Below are positions 32,152 through 41,648 of a DNA stretch of 64,000 nucleotides, piece by piece. The notes beneath the pieces were generated by a model. It saw only the letters and a list, made by a program, of their open reading frames with translations. It was not told the DNA's origin and made no database searches. Positions within the stretch are counted from its first letter, which is position 1, and each line of letters begins with the position of its first letter. This DNA comes from Spiroplasma endosymbiont of Amphimallon solstitiale (GTDB lineage: Bacteria; Bacillota_I; Bacilli_A; Mycoplasmatales; VBWQ01): assembly GCF_964030965.1 (NCBI RefSeq), contig NZ_OZ034999.1, forward strand, positions 992,001 to 1,056,000, read 5' to 3'. A program made the position numbers and the translations under genes.

Positions 32152-32442
32152 ACAGGTTCTTAAACGTTTTCTTTCATGTTGCTTAGCAATTTGCTTTCCA
32201 ACAAATTTTGAACCACCTTTAATATTTTTATAACTTTGTTTTACAGTCCCCGATGTAGAAACTGGCTGAATATCAATATTTAAAAAAACTGACATTGCAA
32301 ACTTTATTAAAAGAATAAAAATAACAAAAGTTCCCAAATTAAAACCTAAATCTGCCATTGGCAAATTTCAAAATTTCATAAAAATTTGTCCAAATAGTTC
32401 TAAAACTTTTGAAATAAAAGCAACACCCATAATAAACTACTC

Positions 32443-32874
32443 CTATATTATTTTTAATAATTTTAAAATTAATGAAAAAGTAAAAAGCACTAAAATAATT
32501 GCTAACAATGGTGCTGGCATTGAAACTATTTGTTGTGAACTATCACCAAAAATAAAACTTTTAATAACCAAAGACAAATTATGTAAACCAGAAAAATCTT
32601 TTAATTATGTAGAAAAGTATGGATGACCAAAAATTATTCATCAATTTACACTTAAAATATTATTTTTAATTAAAAATTTGTTAAAAGTAACATTATTTAG
32701 TGTAAAAATTCTCTAAAAATAACACTTTATCATGTATCATTACTTTTCTACAAAATTAAAGGAAAAATCAGTAATATAACTTTGCAAAATATTTTGCACA
32801 ATATTATTTAAAGAAGGTAAAAGTTTACCTAATAAAGGAAAAACAAAAATTATTGCAAAAAATAATTTAATCAT
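32443..32874 (-). pseudogene. Plectrovirus small membrane protein split by MITE L
   Basis: The start ATG at 32874 begins MIKLFFAIIFVFPLLGKLLP, which looks like a signal peptide. It continues to SYITDFS, where MITE L sits. It resumes GLHNLSLVIKSFIFGDSSQQ, then a membrane helix (PLLAIILVLFTFSLILKLL). Removing 171 bases restores 87 codons. Signal plus one helix plus a short basic end fits a phage coat-type protein. Confidence 0.65.
32599..32761 (+). mobile_element. 163-bp MITE, copy L
   Basis: Perfect 8-bp duplication GAAAAATC at 32591-32598 and 32762-32769. Confidence 0.92.
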
Positions 32875-32908
32875 AACTATTACCTCCTAAAAACAACTTT
32901 AATTTTTT

Positions 32909-33109
32909 CTATCTAAATCCACGAATAATATGTCCAATAAATTCTTTAATAAATACTAAGACCATCATAAATATTGGAATTAATACCGGTCAATTTGTCA
33001 TTATAGAATCACCCGCAAATACTCAGTTAAAAACATAACTAAAAGATTCTAATAATTTTTGGCCAATACCTCCAATCATTTCTATTAAAGCACTTAAACC
33101 TTTTGGCAT
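32909..33109 (-). CDS. Plectrovirus probable major coat protein
   Basis: 66 residues: MPKGLSALIEMIGGIGQKLL, a loop with two TGA-Trp codons, then a single strong membrane helix (VLIPIFMMVLVFIKEFI) and a basic C-terminus HIIRGFR. It has the best ribosome-binding site in the window, AGGAGGTGAT seven bases before ATG, as expected for the most abundant virion protein. Size (about 7.5 kDa) and build match filamentous/plectrovirus major coat proteins. Intact. The role is inference from these features. Confidence 0.6.
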
Positions 33110-33131
33110 ATTAATCACCTCCCTCCTCTAA

Positions 33132-33995
33132 GAACCTGTTTAGAATCTTTTTAATAAAACTGAAATAAATGAAAGAACAACCATTTGTAAACTAGTATTT
33201 AGTTTTCTTTCACAATTTTTTCATAATCTTCTGTATTTTTCTAATCAAGCAAAGCTTCGTTCTACAATTCATCTTTTTGGTAATACTACAAAAGTATGTA
33301 ATTCATTACGTTTTATCACTTCAACATTTGCATTTATGATTGTTTTGATTTCAGAAGCAAATTTTTCACCAGTATAACCAGCATCTACTATTATTTTTTG
33401 AACTGCAGAAAGATTTTCTTTTTCATTTTCAATCATTATTATAGCGCTATTACGATCTGTTTTTTCTGCTGTGGTTATGTAAATTGCATGTGGTAAACCT
33501 TGAGAATCAACAACAATATGACGTTTTATGCCTGAAATCTTTTTACCAGCATCATAACCTTTATTTTCAGTAGTATCTGTATTTTTAACACTTTGCGAAT
33601 CAATTATACAAAAACTAGTTTGTTCTTTGCGATTATTATTGATACGAACTTTTTTAACTAATTTTTTTTAAAATTAATTGCAATACACTAGGTTCTTTAC
33701 CATTATTTTTACTTCAAATTTGAAAATAATAATATACAGTTTGTCATTTTGGAAAATTTTTTGGTAGCATTCTTCATTGACAACCACTTTTTAATACATA
33801 TAAAATTGCACAAAATACTTCATATAAATCTAAACTTCTTGGTTTTGTTTTCTTTTTGCTATTTTCTAAAATTGATTTTATGTTCTCAAATTGTTCTTTG
33901 GTGACATGACTTGGATAATTTTTATGCATATATACCTCTTATTTTAAAATATATAATCATTTTACATTATTTTCAAAAAGATTCTAAACAGGTTC
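33132..33995 (-). mobile_element. IS5-family element, copy 2 (864 bp, hybrid flanks)
   Basis: Both 16-bp terminal repeats are present. The flanks disagree: TAA at 33129-33131 but TTA at 33996-33998, and the right flank is the interior of a MITE. True insertions here (copies 1 and 3) have matching triplets, so this copy probably arose by recombination between two IS5 copies with loss of the DNA between. Confidence 0.88.
33140..33929 (-). CDS. IS5-family transposase (two frames joined at an A-run)
   Basis: The only IS5 copy without a nested MITE. Start ATG 33929. The first frame (about 104 codons, MHKNYPSHVT to LQLILKKIS) has a stop just after an 8-A run. The second frame, +1 relative to it, carries IIDSQSVKN, VDAGYTGEKF and WIVERSFAWLEKYRR. 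A +1 ribosomal shift or transcript slippage on A8 would give a product of about 263 residues with a complete DDE core. Confidence 0.82.
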
Positions 33996-34113
33996 TTAGA
34001 GAATTTTTACACTAAATAATGTTACTTTTAACAAATTTTTAATTAAAAATAATATTTTAAGTGTAAATTGATGAATAATTTTTGGTCATCCATACTTTTC
34101 TACATAATTAAAA
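33996..34113 (-). mobile_element. 163-bp MITE, copy M (45 bp missing)
   Basis: Begins at the internal TTA where an IS5 element had inserted, and runs to the intact outer end at 34113. The 45 bases that should lie on the other side of the IS are absent. Outer flank AATTTTTC. Confidence 0.88.
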
Positions 34114-34140
34114 AATTTTTCTGGTTTTCTAAGAACCTGT

Positions 34141-35100
34141 TTAGAATCTTTTTAATAAAACTGAAATAAATGAAAGAACAACCATTTGTAAACTAGTATT
34201 TAGTTTTCTTTCACAATTTTTTCATAATCTTCTGTATTTTTCTAATCAAGCAAAGCTTCGTTCTACAATTCATCTTTTTGGTAATACTACAAAAGTATGT
34301 AATTCATTACGTTTTATCACTTCAACATTTGCATTTATGATTGTTTTGATTTCAGAAGCAAATTTTTCACCAGTATAACCAGCATCTACTATTATTTTTT
34401 GAACTGCAGAAAGATTTTCTTTTTCATTTTCAATCATTATTATAGCGCTATTACGATCTGTTTTTTCTTTAATTTTGTAGAAAAGTATGGATGACCAAAA
34501 ATTATTCATCAATTTACACTTAAAATATTATTTTTAATTAAAAATTTGTTAAAAGTAACATTATTTAGTGTAAAAATTCTCTAAAAATAACACTTTATCA
34601 TGTATAATTACTTTTCTACAAAATTAAAGGTTTTTTCTGCTGTGGTTATGTAAATTGCATGTGGTAAACCTTGAGAATCAACAACAATATGACGTTTTAT
34701 GCCTGAAATCTTTTTACCAGCATCATAACCTTTATTTTCAGTAGTATCTGTATTTTTAACACTTTGCGAATCAATTATACAAAAACTAGTTTGTTCTTTG
34801 CGATTATTATTGATACGAACTTTTTTAACTAATTTTTTTTAAAATTAATTGCAATACACTAGGTTCTTTACCATTATTTTTACTTCAAATTTGAAAATAA
34901 TAATATACAGTTTGTCATTTTGGAAAATTTTTTGGTAGCATTCTTCATTGACAACCACTTTTTAATACATATAAAATTGCACAAAATACTTCATATAAAT
35001 CTAAACTTCTTGGTTTTGTTTTCTTTTTGCTATTTTCTAAAATTGATTTTATGTTCTCAAATTGTTCTTTGGTGACATGACTTGGATAATTTTTATGCAT
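34141..35100 (-). pseudogene. IS5-family transposase, split by MITE N
   Basis: Start ATG 35100. Same two-frame organisation with the 8-A run near 34845. MITE N cuts the catalytic frame at AEKTDRN, between the first and second Asp motifs, so no full transposase can be made. Confidence 0.85.
34468..34629 (+). mobile_element. 163-bp MITE, copy N
   Basis: 8-bp duplication GTTTTTTC at 34460-34467 and 34630-34637, if the element lacks its first base. Its left end reads TTTAATTTTG, the right-end version, so both termini are of one type in this copy. Confidence 0.88.
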
Positions 35101-35336
35101 ATATACCTCTTATTTTAAAATATATAATCATTTTACATTATTTTCGAAAAGATTCTAAACAGGTTCTAACTCTTTTCTTGCTCTTTCTTTACGCTTTTGT
35201 TCTTTACAATATCAACAATCTGGGTCAACTACATTGTGTTTTCTATGTTTAAATTTTCAAACTAACTTTTTAATAGTACCTTTAAAAGCCCAAGAAGTAC
35301 CAAGCACAGCAATTATCACAACTATTCATTTAACCA

Positions 35337-35462
35337 TTATTTTTTACCTCCTAAAAAACTATCAAAACTCATATTTTCATATAATCTCTGTTCAAAATTT
35401 CTTTTTGCCTTTTTCTTATGCAACTTTTGTCTTGGCATATTTTTTCATTTATCTTTTTTCAT
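35337..35462 (-). CDS. Plectrovirus small basic protein
   Basis: 41 residues (MKKDKWKNMPRQKLHKKKAK...), nearly half Lys/Arg in the first 25, ending NMSFDSFLGGKK. The start ATG at 35462 follows AAGGAGCGAATTAATTTT. Highly basic, so probably nucleic-acid binding. The stop overlaps the next start in TAATG; the AGGAGG that serves the next gene lies inside its last codons. Confidence 0.62.
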
Positions 35463-35478
35463 AAAATTAATTCGCTCC

Positions 35479-35889
35479 TTATAAAATAAATGTTTTTATT
35501 GTTTTATTTTGTTCATTAATTTTTAATTTTTCATTATTAATTTCTAATAATTTATTTTGAAATTCTAATGTTTGCTTTAATTCTTTTACTTGATTATTTA
35601 AATTTTCAAATTTTCTTTCTAATTTTTGTTTTTGATATCTTTTTCTTTCAACTTTTAAGTCATTTTTCTTAATTAATTTATTTTCTTTTCTATTAAAAAC
35701 TCAGTTTGTTATTTTATTTTTTAAATTATTTCATGGAATACTAACATAACCTATAACAATACCAATTAAAATATATAATGGTTTAATTGCAACAATTCCT
35801 AAAACTATAATACTGGGAACTAATCCTAAAATTATACTAAATGTAATACATCCAGTTAATGCCATAAATTTTAAAATTCATATTTTCAC
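35479..35889 (-). CDS. Plectrovirus membrane protein with coiled-coil tail
   Basis: 136 residues from GTG at 35889, immediately after the upstream stop (TAAAGTG). Two membrane segments (MALTGCITFSIILGLVPSII and LYILIGIVIGYVSI), then a lysine-rich region and a long coiled coil (ENLNNQVKELKQTLEFQNKL). Role unknown; probably assembly or virion structure. An internal ATG eight codons on is an alternative start. Confidence 0.6.
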
Positions 35890-35890
35890 T

Positions 35891-36925
35891 TTAAACACCA
35901 CCTAGTGTATAAGCATAAGAATAATCCCAATTTAAACTTGCTCTATCTAAATTAATCTCCGACATACTATCATCATTTAAATCAACATCAACCATACTGT
36001 CATCTGTACTTTGATAATCACTAACACTAGCATTAATTAACCTTGCTCTTTCATCAGTAAATACTTCTTGTAATTCACTGTTATTATGTGTACTTCCCAA
36101 AGGTAACAATAAAGTATTAATAATCTCACTTGCACCGGCAATAATTGTAGGAATAGCAAAATAATTATTAAAATTATTATTAATACCCATAGCAACACCA
36201 CTACTAATCAAGCAACCACCAGTACCCATATTTGCTATCTTTCTTATATTTTGAAATCTATTAGGTATTAATTCAGTTAAGCCACTAATAACATTTGCTA
36301 TACCAAAACTATTTAAAGATATATAAGTATCTCAATCTACAAAAGGAACATCAATTATCGGTTTAACAGTTGTAAATGGTGGATACGTTGGTTTAGGTGG
36401 TTCAGTAGGGCATGGTGGTCAAAAGCAAGGTTCATCTTTTAATAAAGACACAGACTTATCCTTTAATTTTGTAGAAAAGTAATGATACATGATAAAGTGT
36501 TATTTTTAGAGAATTTTTACACTAAATAATGTTACTTTTAACAAATTTTTAATTAAAAATAATATTTTAAGTGTAAATTGATGAATAATTTTTGGTCATC
36601 CATACTTTTCTACATAATTAAAAGACTTATCTACATACTGAACAAACTTAGCATAATTAATTAAGCCAATTGTTCCTAATCCTAAAAATATCTTTTTATA
36701 ACTATTAATAACTTTATTTCTAGTAATAGGTCTTTGATTAATATTCCATATATCAATTCCTAACTTTTTACTAAATAACAAAGAATTAATAGAACCTAAA
36801 ATTGGGTCTTTTAAATATTGACCATAATAAGCACTAACTCCAACCATAGCACTTAATGGACTTAATCCAGTTCTTAAAATTTTAGTTAAAGTATAATTAC
36901 TAGTTTGTTCTAACTCATTAGGCAT
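35891..36925 (-). pseudogene. Plectrovirus virion-type protein split by MITE O
   Basis: The start ATG at 36925 (AAGGAGTTTTATTT upstream) begins MPNELEQTSNYTLTKILRTG. MITE O sits at VDKS. It resumes VSLLKDEPCFWPPC, then a Pro-rich stretch (TEPPKPTYPPFTTVKP) and a C-terminal acidic region (STDDSMVDVDLNDDSMSEIN), ending YSYAYTLGGV. Removing 171 bases gives exactly 288 codons. The Pro-rich linker between domains again suggests a minor coat or adsorption protein. Broken here. Confidence 0.62.
36461..36623 (-). mobile_element. 163-bp MITE, copy O
   Basis: Perfect 8-bp duplication GACTTATC at 36453-36460 and 36624-36631. Confidence 0.92.
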
Positions 36926-36951
36926 AAATAAAACTCCTTACTTTATATACT

Positions 36952-36999
36952 AATAAGGAGCTTATTTATGAATTATAATCCATATATAAGCCCCTTATT
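36952..36999. promoter_or_regulatory. Long imperfect hairpin in the provirus
   Basis: 19-nt arms (36952-36970 and 36981-36999) pair with two mismatches around a 10-base A/T loop. Because both arms contain AGGAG/CCCCTT segments it is stable for this genome. It lies between the stop at 37006 and the start at 36925, so it could be an attenuator or terminator, or a single-strand signal on phage DNA. Confidence 0.6.
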
Positions 37000-37005
37000 T
37001 AATTT

Positions 37006-37119
37006 TTACTTATTTCTTTTATTCTCTTTTCTTATTCGTTCCATTTCATTAGCAACTCTGTAACACATTTCACAACCATATACTCATTCATAAGTTAAAT
37101 CACTACATTTATGTCTCAT
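37006..37119 (-). CDS. Plectrovirus small Cys-containing protein
   Basis: 37 residues (MRHKCSDLTYEWVYGCEMCY...), ending KENKRNK. Three Cys and a His near the N-terminus could bind zinc. Overlaps the end of the upstream gene by 11 bases (start inside its last codons), typical of packed phage genes. Not recognised. Confidence 0.5.
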
Positions 37120-37312
37120 AATTTAACTTACTCTCTTGCTGTCTCATTGCCTTATTTAAAGCAATATCTAATATACAATTTGGACAATAATATTTTCTAG
37201 TATATAAGTTTTGCAAAACTCTTTTAGGACAAATAACTTGGTCACAAAGTTTACATATATAAATTGCTAAATGAAATGCTTGTTCACATGAACAATTATT
37301 ATTTTTAGTCAT
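37109..37312 (-). CDS. Plectrovirus zinc-ribbon-like protein
   Basis: 67 residues. Cys pairs at CSCEQAFHLA, ICKLCDQVICPK and YYCPNCIL suggest two zinc-binding knuckles. Zinc knuckles of this kind serve DNA or protein binding; a regulatory or replication role is plausible. Start ATG at 37312; AGGAGT lies upstream. Confidence 0.6.
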   Translation of the reverse strand: MTKNNNCSCEQAFHLAIYICKLCDQVICPKRVLQNLYTRKYYCPNCILDIALNKAMRQQESKLNYET

Positions 37313-37371
37313 AATTTAAACTTAACTCCTAACATATTAATAATTATTTAAAATTACCCTTTTATAAATAA

Positions 37372-37647
37372 CTATTTTCAATTAGAAAGTTTTTTAATTT
37401 GACCGCTTAAATCAAGTTCAAGTGAATAAAAATTACCAACTTTTAAATCAACAGTAGATAAACAATTATTAAAATTACTAGCAAATTCCGGATTATATCA
37501 TTTATCACGTGTTTGACCAGTTGGCACACTTGTTTGTTTGTTTATTTCTACAAACTTCAAAACATCAAACTTTAATGTTTGACCTTTATTATTTTTATCG
37601 GGAATAATACGCCCTTTTTCAATATTAACTAATTGAACTTTAAACAT
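37372..37647 (-). CDS. Plectrovirus probable single-stranded-DNA-binding protein
   Basis: 91 residues (MFKVQLVNIEKGRIIPDKNN...), with no signal or membrane segment. Predicted beta strands alternate with Lys and aromatic residues (GQTLKFDVLKFVEINK, NFYSLELDLSGQIKKL), in keeping with a small OB-like fold. In filamentous phages the gene next to the replication initiator usually encodes such a protein, which supports the guess. Good RBS AGGAGGTTAAG. Inference only. Confidence 0.45.
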
Positions 37648-37767
37648 AAAAAAATACTTAACCTCCTGAATTCATTAAATTAAAAATTTAATAAGTTAAG
37701 CATAGTAGGGTAAACCTATACTTACAAATTAAGTATAACACAAAAAAATAAAAATCAAATAAAAAAA

Positions 37768-37799
37768 GCACTAATAAGAATTCAGGTAATTATTAGTGC
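37768..37799. terminator. Hairpin between provirus genes
   Basis: 10-bp stem GCACTAATAA / TTATTAGTGC, 12-base loop containing GAATTCAGG, preceded by A7. It lies downstream of the minus gene ending at 37862, so it is a candidate terminator or attenuator for it. Confidence 0.55.
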
Positions 37800-37809
37800 C
37801 ATTAACCAT

Positions 37810-37833
37810 TATATATATATATATATATATATA
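37810..37833. repeat. (AT)n simple repeat
   Basis: About 12 uninterrupted AT units. It can extrude a cruciform and can vary in length by slippage. It sits just after the 3' end of the exported protein gene. Confidence 0.85.
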
Positions 37834-37861
37834 CAAGTAAAATTATAAAAAAAATAATAAA

Positions 37862-38287
37862 TTATTGTTTAACTACATTAGTAACTAAAAAATCTGCTTG
37901 ATTAAAACCTATTTCAATTTTTATACCTCTAATAGATTGTTTATTTACCATATAAATTTTTGAAAAATTATTATAAATAACAGTTGATAATTTTTCATAA
38001 TCCGCTTCTTTAAATAACAAATCTTTTTCTTTATAAAAAGTTTTAAATAAATTATTAAATTGTTTAATTGCTTTCAAAGGTAAATTTTGTAAATAAATAT
38101 CTTCAATCTTTAAAAAAGTATTATGATTAATATAATCATAAAATTTAATATCATATATTTTATCACCAATATAATCTTTGCCGTCAATATTCATATTATT
38201 TATTTTAAAATTATTTAATTGAAATAAATTTACTCCCGAAACAGTTGCCATTGTTGTAGTTGTTAAAATGGTTAGTAATGGTTTCAT
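37862..38287 (-). CDS. Exported provirus-borne protein
   Basis: 141 residues. The signal peptide MKPLLTILTTTTMATVSGVN resembles the host secreted-protein leaders. The mature part is Lys/Asn/Asp-rich and helical (LPLKAIKQFNNLFKTFYKEK), with no cysteines or enzyme motif. The start ATG at 38287 follows AAGGAGATAAATATAA. It lies between the replication gene and the ssDNA-binding candidate. It could be a host gene picked up by the phage or a superinfection/surface factor; not recognised. Confidence 0.6.
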   Translation of the reverse strand: MKPLLTILTTTTMATVSGVNLFQLNNFKINNMNIDGKDYIGDKIYDIKFYDYINHNTFLKIEDIYLQNLPLKAIKQFNNLFKTFYKEKDLLFKEADYEKLSTVIYNNFSKIYMVNKQSIRGIKIEIGFNQADFLVTNVVKQ

Positions 38288-38374
38288 ATTTATATTTATC
38301 TCCTTAATGAATTTTAATTCTCATTAACCCTAATAAAATTATAATATACAACACAAAATAAATAAAATAATATT

Positions 38375-39504
38375 TTAATGTAAAACTCTTTTTTTAAAAT
38401 CTATTTTTTCAACTTTATTACCAAAAACTTTATCTACCCAATTCAAAACATTTTTATCTCTTTGAATTAAATAACCTATTTCACTAGTCCGTAAATAACT
38501 TTAATTTTGTAGAAAAGTAATGATACATGATAAAGTGTTATTTTTAGAGAATTTTTACACTAAATAATGTTACTTTTAACAAATTTTTAATTAAAAATAA
38601 TATTTTAAGTGTAAATTGATGAATAATTTTTGGTCATCCATACTTTTCTACATAATTAAAAGTAAATAATGCTTATGCGATAAAGCACTTAAATATACAT
38701 ATCGTTCATAATCTTCATACTCTTTAAAATAATCATTTACAACAGTACTTTCAATAATAGCACCAATCATAACAGTATTACCATTACTATCTTTTTGGGT
38801 TTTAAAATAAAATACATTTGTTGCATTAAAACTTGCTTTAATTATATCTCCAATTGTCAATTTCTTAATACCACGAACTATAATAGGATTTTTACAATTA
38901 CGACTAAATGCATATGCTTTTATACCAACATCTTCTTGATTTAAAGACTTAGCATCATCTAGTGATTTTGTAACATATTTACCTAAATATTTAATAACAA
39001 ATTCATTAGTACCTTTACGAACAACTCTCAAATCAATACCCTTAGCATTTCCAGCATGTGGTCATCAATCACGTATCATATTATAAGGTATCTTTCTATT
39101 AAAAATTATATGAAAATGTACTGCTCCACGGTCTTGATATTCATAAACATACATATATTTTAATTCACCCATATATTTAGCACGCTTAGGGTCATTTCAT
39201 CATTTCTTTAATTTAAGAAAAAATAAACGAATATCTTTTTTGATTGTTTAACATCTTGCATATTTTCAGCATAAGTTAAAGTAACAAAACTTAACATATT
39301 ACTATTATAAAAATTATGTAATGCTTTTTGAATTAAATTAGTTTTAGTACGAACAGTACTATTTCTTAACTTTTGTTTATTACCAACATAAGATTTACCT
39401 TTTTTATTTCCAATATTATTTAAAAAAGAAATAGGTAAAACTACATTTTTAACATAACAAGCATAAAAAATTTTTTTAACATAAAAATTTTGTTGAATAT
39501 CCAT
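38375..39504 (-). pseudogene. Plectrovirus rolling-circle replication initiator, disrupted
   Basis: Start ATG 39504 (MDIQQNFYVKKIFYACYVKN). Motif order is that of HUH initiators: LSFVTLTYAEN (motif I), GAVHFHIIFNRK (motif II, the His-U-His metal site) and FVIKYLGKYVTKS (motif III with Tyr nucleophile and Lys). Two lesions: one A missing in the run at about 39234 shifts frame after KQSKK, and MITE P (duplication GTAAATAA) interrupts near the C-terminus after KHYL. The tail then reads RTSEIGYLIQRDKNVLNW and ends KKRVLH. Removing the MITE and adding one A gives exactly 320 codons. Rep nicks the origin and starts viral DNA synthesis; the provirus is thus probably not self-replicating. Confidence 0.82.
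38499..38661 (-). mobile_element. 163-bp MITE, copy P
   Basis: Perfect 8-bp duplication GTAAATAA at 38491-38498 and 38662-38669, inside the rep gene. Confidence 0.92.
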
Positions 39505-39703
39505 ATATAAAATTCCTGAATTCTAGGTTTTTAAAAACCAATTTTATATTTTTTAATAACAAACAAATCTTATCATAAAAAATTATAAAAACAAATATAA
39601 AACAAAAACGTTACTTAACTTAAATTTATTATAACACCGTAACTTTGAAAATCAATAAAATTTTATTAATTTTATTATTAAAATATCATTTTAAATAAAA
39701 AAA
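39505..39703. promoter_or_regulatory. Region upstream of rep at the left edge of the provirus
   Basis: Non-coding, 199 bp. Contains a perfect 14-bp palindrome GGTTTTTAAAAACC at 39526-39539, 22 bases before the rep start codon. That is a plausible operator or early hairpin. The provirus/host boundary should lie within this stretch; no flanking duplication was recognised. Confidence 0.45.
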
Positions 39704-39729
39704 ATTAGCACCCTTATTATGGTGCTAAT
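39704..39729 (-). terminator. Terminator of the GlpT-type gene
   Basis: 9-bp stem ATTAGCACC / GGTGCTAAT, followed on the minus strand by T-rich sequence. It lies 13 bases after the transporter stop. Confidence 0.75.
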
Positions 39730-39741
39730 CTAATAATATTT

Positions 39742-41124
39742 TTATAATATTTTATTATCTTGATTTTTTGTTCATAGTAATGCTAATGAAATAATAGCAG
39801 CAGCAATACAACCATAAAAGTAATAAAATACATAATCTCAGTTTTCATTACCAATACCAGCAATTACTACTTTTGAAAAAAGAGCATCACCAAAAAAATA
39901 ACCAGATAATCCTGTAAATCCTGAAGCAGTAGCGGCTGCTTTTTTATTTGTTAACTCAATAGCAGTAGCACCAATCATTGCTTGTGGCATATAAACACCA
40001 AAACCAGCAATCATTAAAGCAGCAATAAGCATAGGCATATTACCACGAGGAGCAACTTGCAATAAAACTAGTCCACAAAGTGCAATTAATAATCCAAATA
40101 TCATTAATGGTGCTTTACGATTATTAAAAAATCACTTAGCAAAATATGCTGCAGAAATACCACCAAATAAACCAGATAATTCAAAACAGGCAGCAAATCA
40201 TTTACTGTGTTTTAAATCTAAGCCATGAACATCTTTCATTAAAATTAATGTTCATCCTGCCAGTCCTTGTCGTACAACATATACTCAAATATTAGCAAAT
40301 GCTAATATTCATAAAAATTTATTTTTTAAAATATATTTTACAAAAATTTCTTTTCAATTAAGTTCTACTCTTTCTTCTTTATGTTCTAGAACACCTTTTC
40401 ATTTTTCAACAGTAGGTAACCCTTCTGCTTCAGGGTGATCACGCAATCCTCATAAACATAATGGAATCATAGCTAAAGCAAAAATACTAGGAATTCAAAA
40501 ATATAAACCATAAATTGTTCCACCCGGATCAAGTAATGTTACTAAAGAAATAACAACAACTGGTAATAAAGCAGCACCAATATTTTGTCCTGAGTTTCAA
40601 ATTCCAATACGTCCCGAACGTTCTTTATCAGTAAATCAATGAGAAAATAGTCTAGCTGTAGCTGGTCAGCCCATGCCTTGGAAAACAGCTAACATCGCAA
40701 TCAAACTCAACATCATTACAAATGGGCCAACACTAATTTTAGTTCCAGCAAAAGCAACTACACCACCCATAATAATATTTAAAATAGAAGAAACAAATAA
40801 TCCAACAATCATGATTACTCTTCCTGAACTACGATCAGCGACATTTCCAACAATAAATTTAGCACCACCATAAACAACGGCAAAAATTGTTCCCATTAAA
40901 GCATACTCCATTTTAGTTATGCTACCATTGCTTTCTAAAGCAGAACCCGCTACTGTATACGCTTGACGAGTAAAGTAGTAAAGAATATATGATAAAATGC
41001 TAAAACCAAAAACTTGATTACGTAAAATAATAAATTTTTTATTAACTTGCTTTAAGTCTTCACTAAAAATTTCTTTTTTTGCAGGTGGCTTAAAAACACA
41101 TGCAAGTCTATTAAAAACAGACAT
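39742..41124 (-). CDS. glpT: Organophosphate:phosphate antiporter (GlpT/UhpT family, MFS)
   Basis: 460 residues from ATG at 41124 behind AGGAGAGT; an upstream in-frame ATG at 41154 has no RBS. Major-facilitator protein of about 12 helices: SILSYILYYFTRQAYTVAG in helix 1 is the classic GlpT/UhpT motif with its Arg. Helix pairs continue through FQGMGWPATARLFSHWF, the family signature, and LNWKEIFVKYILKNKFLW before helix 7. It imports glycerol-3-phosphate or hexose-6-phosphate in exchange for phosphate. GlpO/GlpF/GlpK in the same window favour glycerol-3-phosphate, but sugar-phosphate is possible. Monocistronic, with its own terminator. Confidence 0.85.
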
Positions 41125-41648
41125 TTTTTTTACTCTCCTTCTAAAAGGATGCATAAATTATAGTAACCCAAATAACCTGCTCTTAAAAACTTAATATAAA
41201 CATACTTTAACACATAGGTTTTTACAATTTTTGTTTTTGTGGAAAAATAAATAATATTAAAAATTAAAAAATAACTCTCTACCAAACTATTTTTTTGAAA
41301 TACTATAAATAAATATTAACTCTACACATTTTAAAATTCATTTACATTTATTTATTAAACAGTTTTATAAAATGTACTAATAATTTATTTATCCCCTTCT
41401 CAAATTGTTTAGTCCTAACCTATATATTTCAGATTATAACAGATATATTCTAAAATTGAAAAGATATTTCTTTAATTTTAAAAAAAATAATTGACAATTT
41501 TCTTATAAATTTATTCTAAAAAAATTATAAATATTTATATAGTAATAACTAAAATTAAAAAAAATATTTTATCGTTTAATGTTTTAAAAATTAAAACTAA
41601 TGATAGAATTAAACCATAAAATAAATTAAAAGAAAAGGTAGTGAACAC
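41125..41648. promoter_or_regulatory. Divergent intergenic region glpT / thioredoxin
   Basis: 524 bp, no open frame. It should hold both divergent promoters. A perfect -35-like TTGACA at 41491-41496 faces the thioredoxin gene, but no good -10 lies 16-18 bases on. Otherwise plain A/T-rich sequence. Confidence 0.4.

Larger units (their letters stand above)
31125..32159 (+). mobile_element. IS5-family element, copy 1 (864 bp plus nested MITE)
   Basis: Perfect 16-bp terminal repeats GAACCTGTTTAGAATC, flanked by a 3-bp duplication TTA at 31122-31124 and 32160-32162. MITE K is nested in the transposase gene. Confidence 0.9.
31069..32430 (-). pseudogene. Plectrovirus membrane protein split by an IS5-family element
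   Basis: The start ATG at 32430 begins MGVAFISKVLELFGQIFMKF. A hydrophobic helix follows (FNLGTFVIFILLIKFAMSVFL), then a basic tail (VGKQIAKQHERKRL). The IS5-like element (31125-32159) interrupts it there. The tail resumes RNKAKGVENKKGKFVGT and stops at 31069. Rejoined it is about 107 residues: one membrane helix plus a strongly basic C-terminus, the usual build of filamentous-phage coat proteins that bind DNA. Inactivated. Confidence 0.65.
34133..35166 (-). mobile_element. IS5-family element, copy 3 (864 bp plus nested MITE)
   Basis: 16-bp terminal repeats intact; 3-bp duplication TAA at 34130-34132 and 35167-35169. MITE N is nested. Confidence 0.9.
34114..35337 (-). pseudogene. Plectrovirus small membrane protein split by IS5 copy 3 and cut by MITE M
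   Basis: The start ATG at 35337 begins MVKWIVVIIAVLGTSWAFKG, one membrane helix. A basic region with a possible metal-binding pair (DPDCWYCKEQKRKERARKEL) follows. IS5 copy 3 (34133-35166, duplication TAA) interrupts. Beyond it the frame adds ENQKN and meets MITE M. The rest of the gene is missing, lost with the deletion next to IS5 copy 2. It overlaps the upstream gene's stop in TAATG. Confidence 0.6.

Noticed and set aside
34022-34132. Homology between the MITE M outer flank (TTTTTCTGGTTT) and the gene disrupted by MITE L, suggesting an inversion
   Set aside because: The flank is explained better as the in-frame continuation (ENQKN) of the gene starting at 35337. The match is short and A/T-biased.
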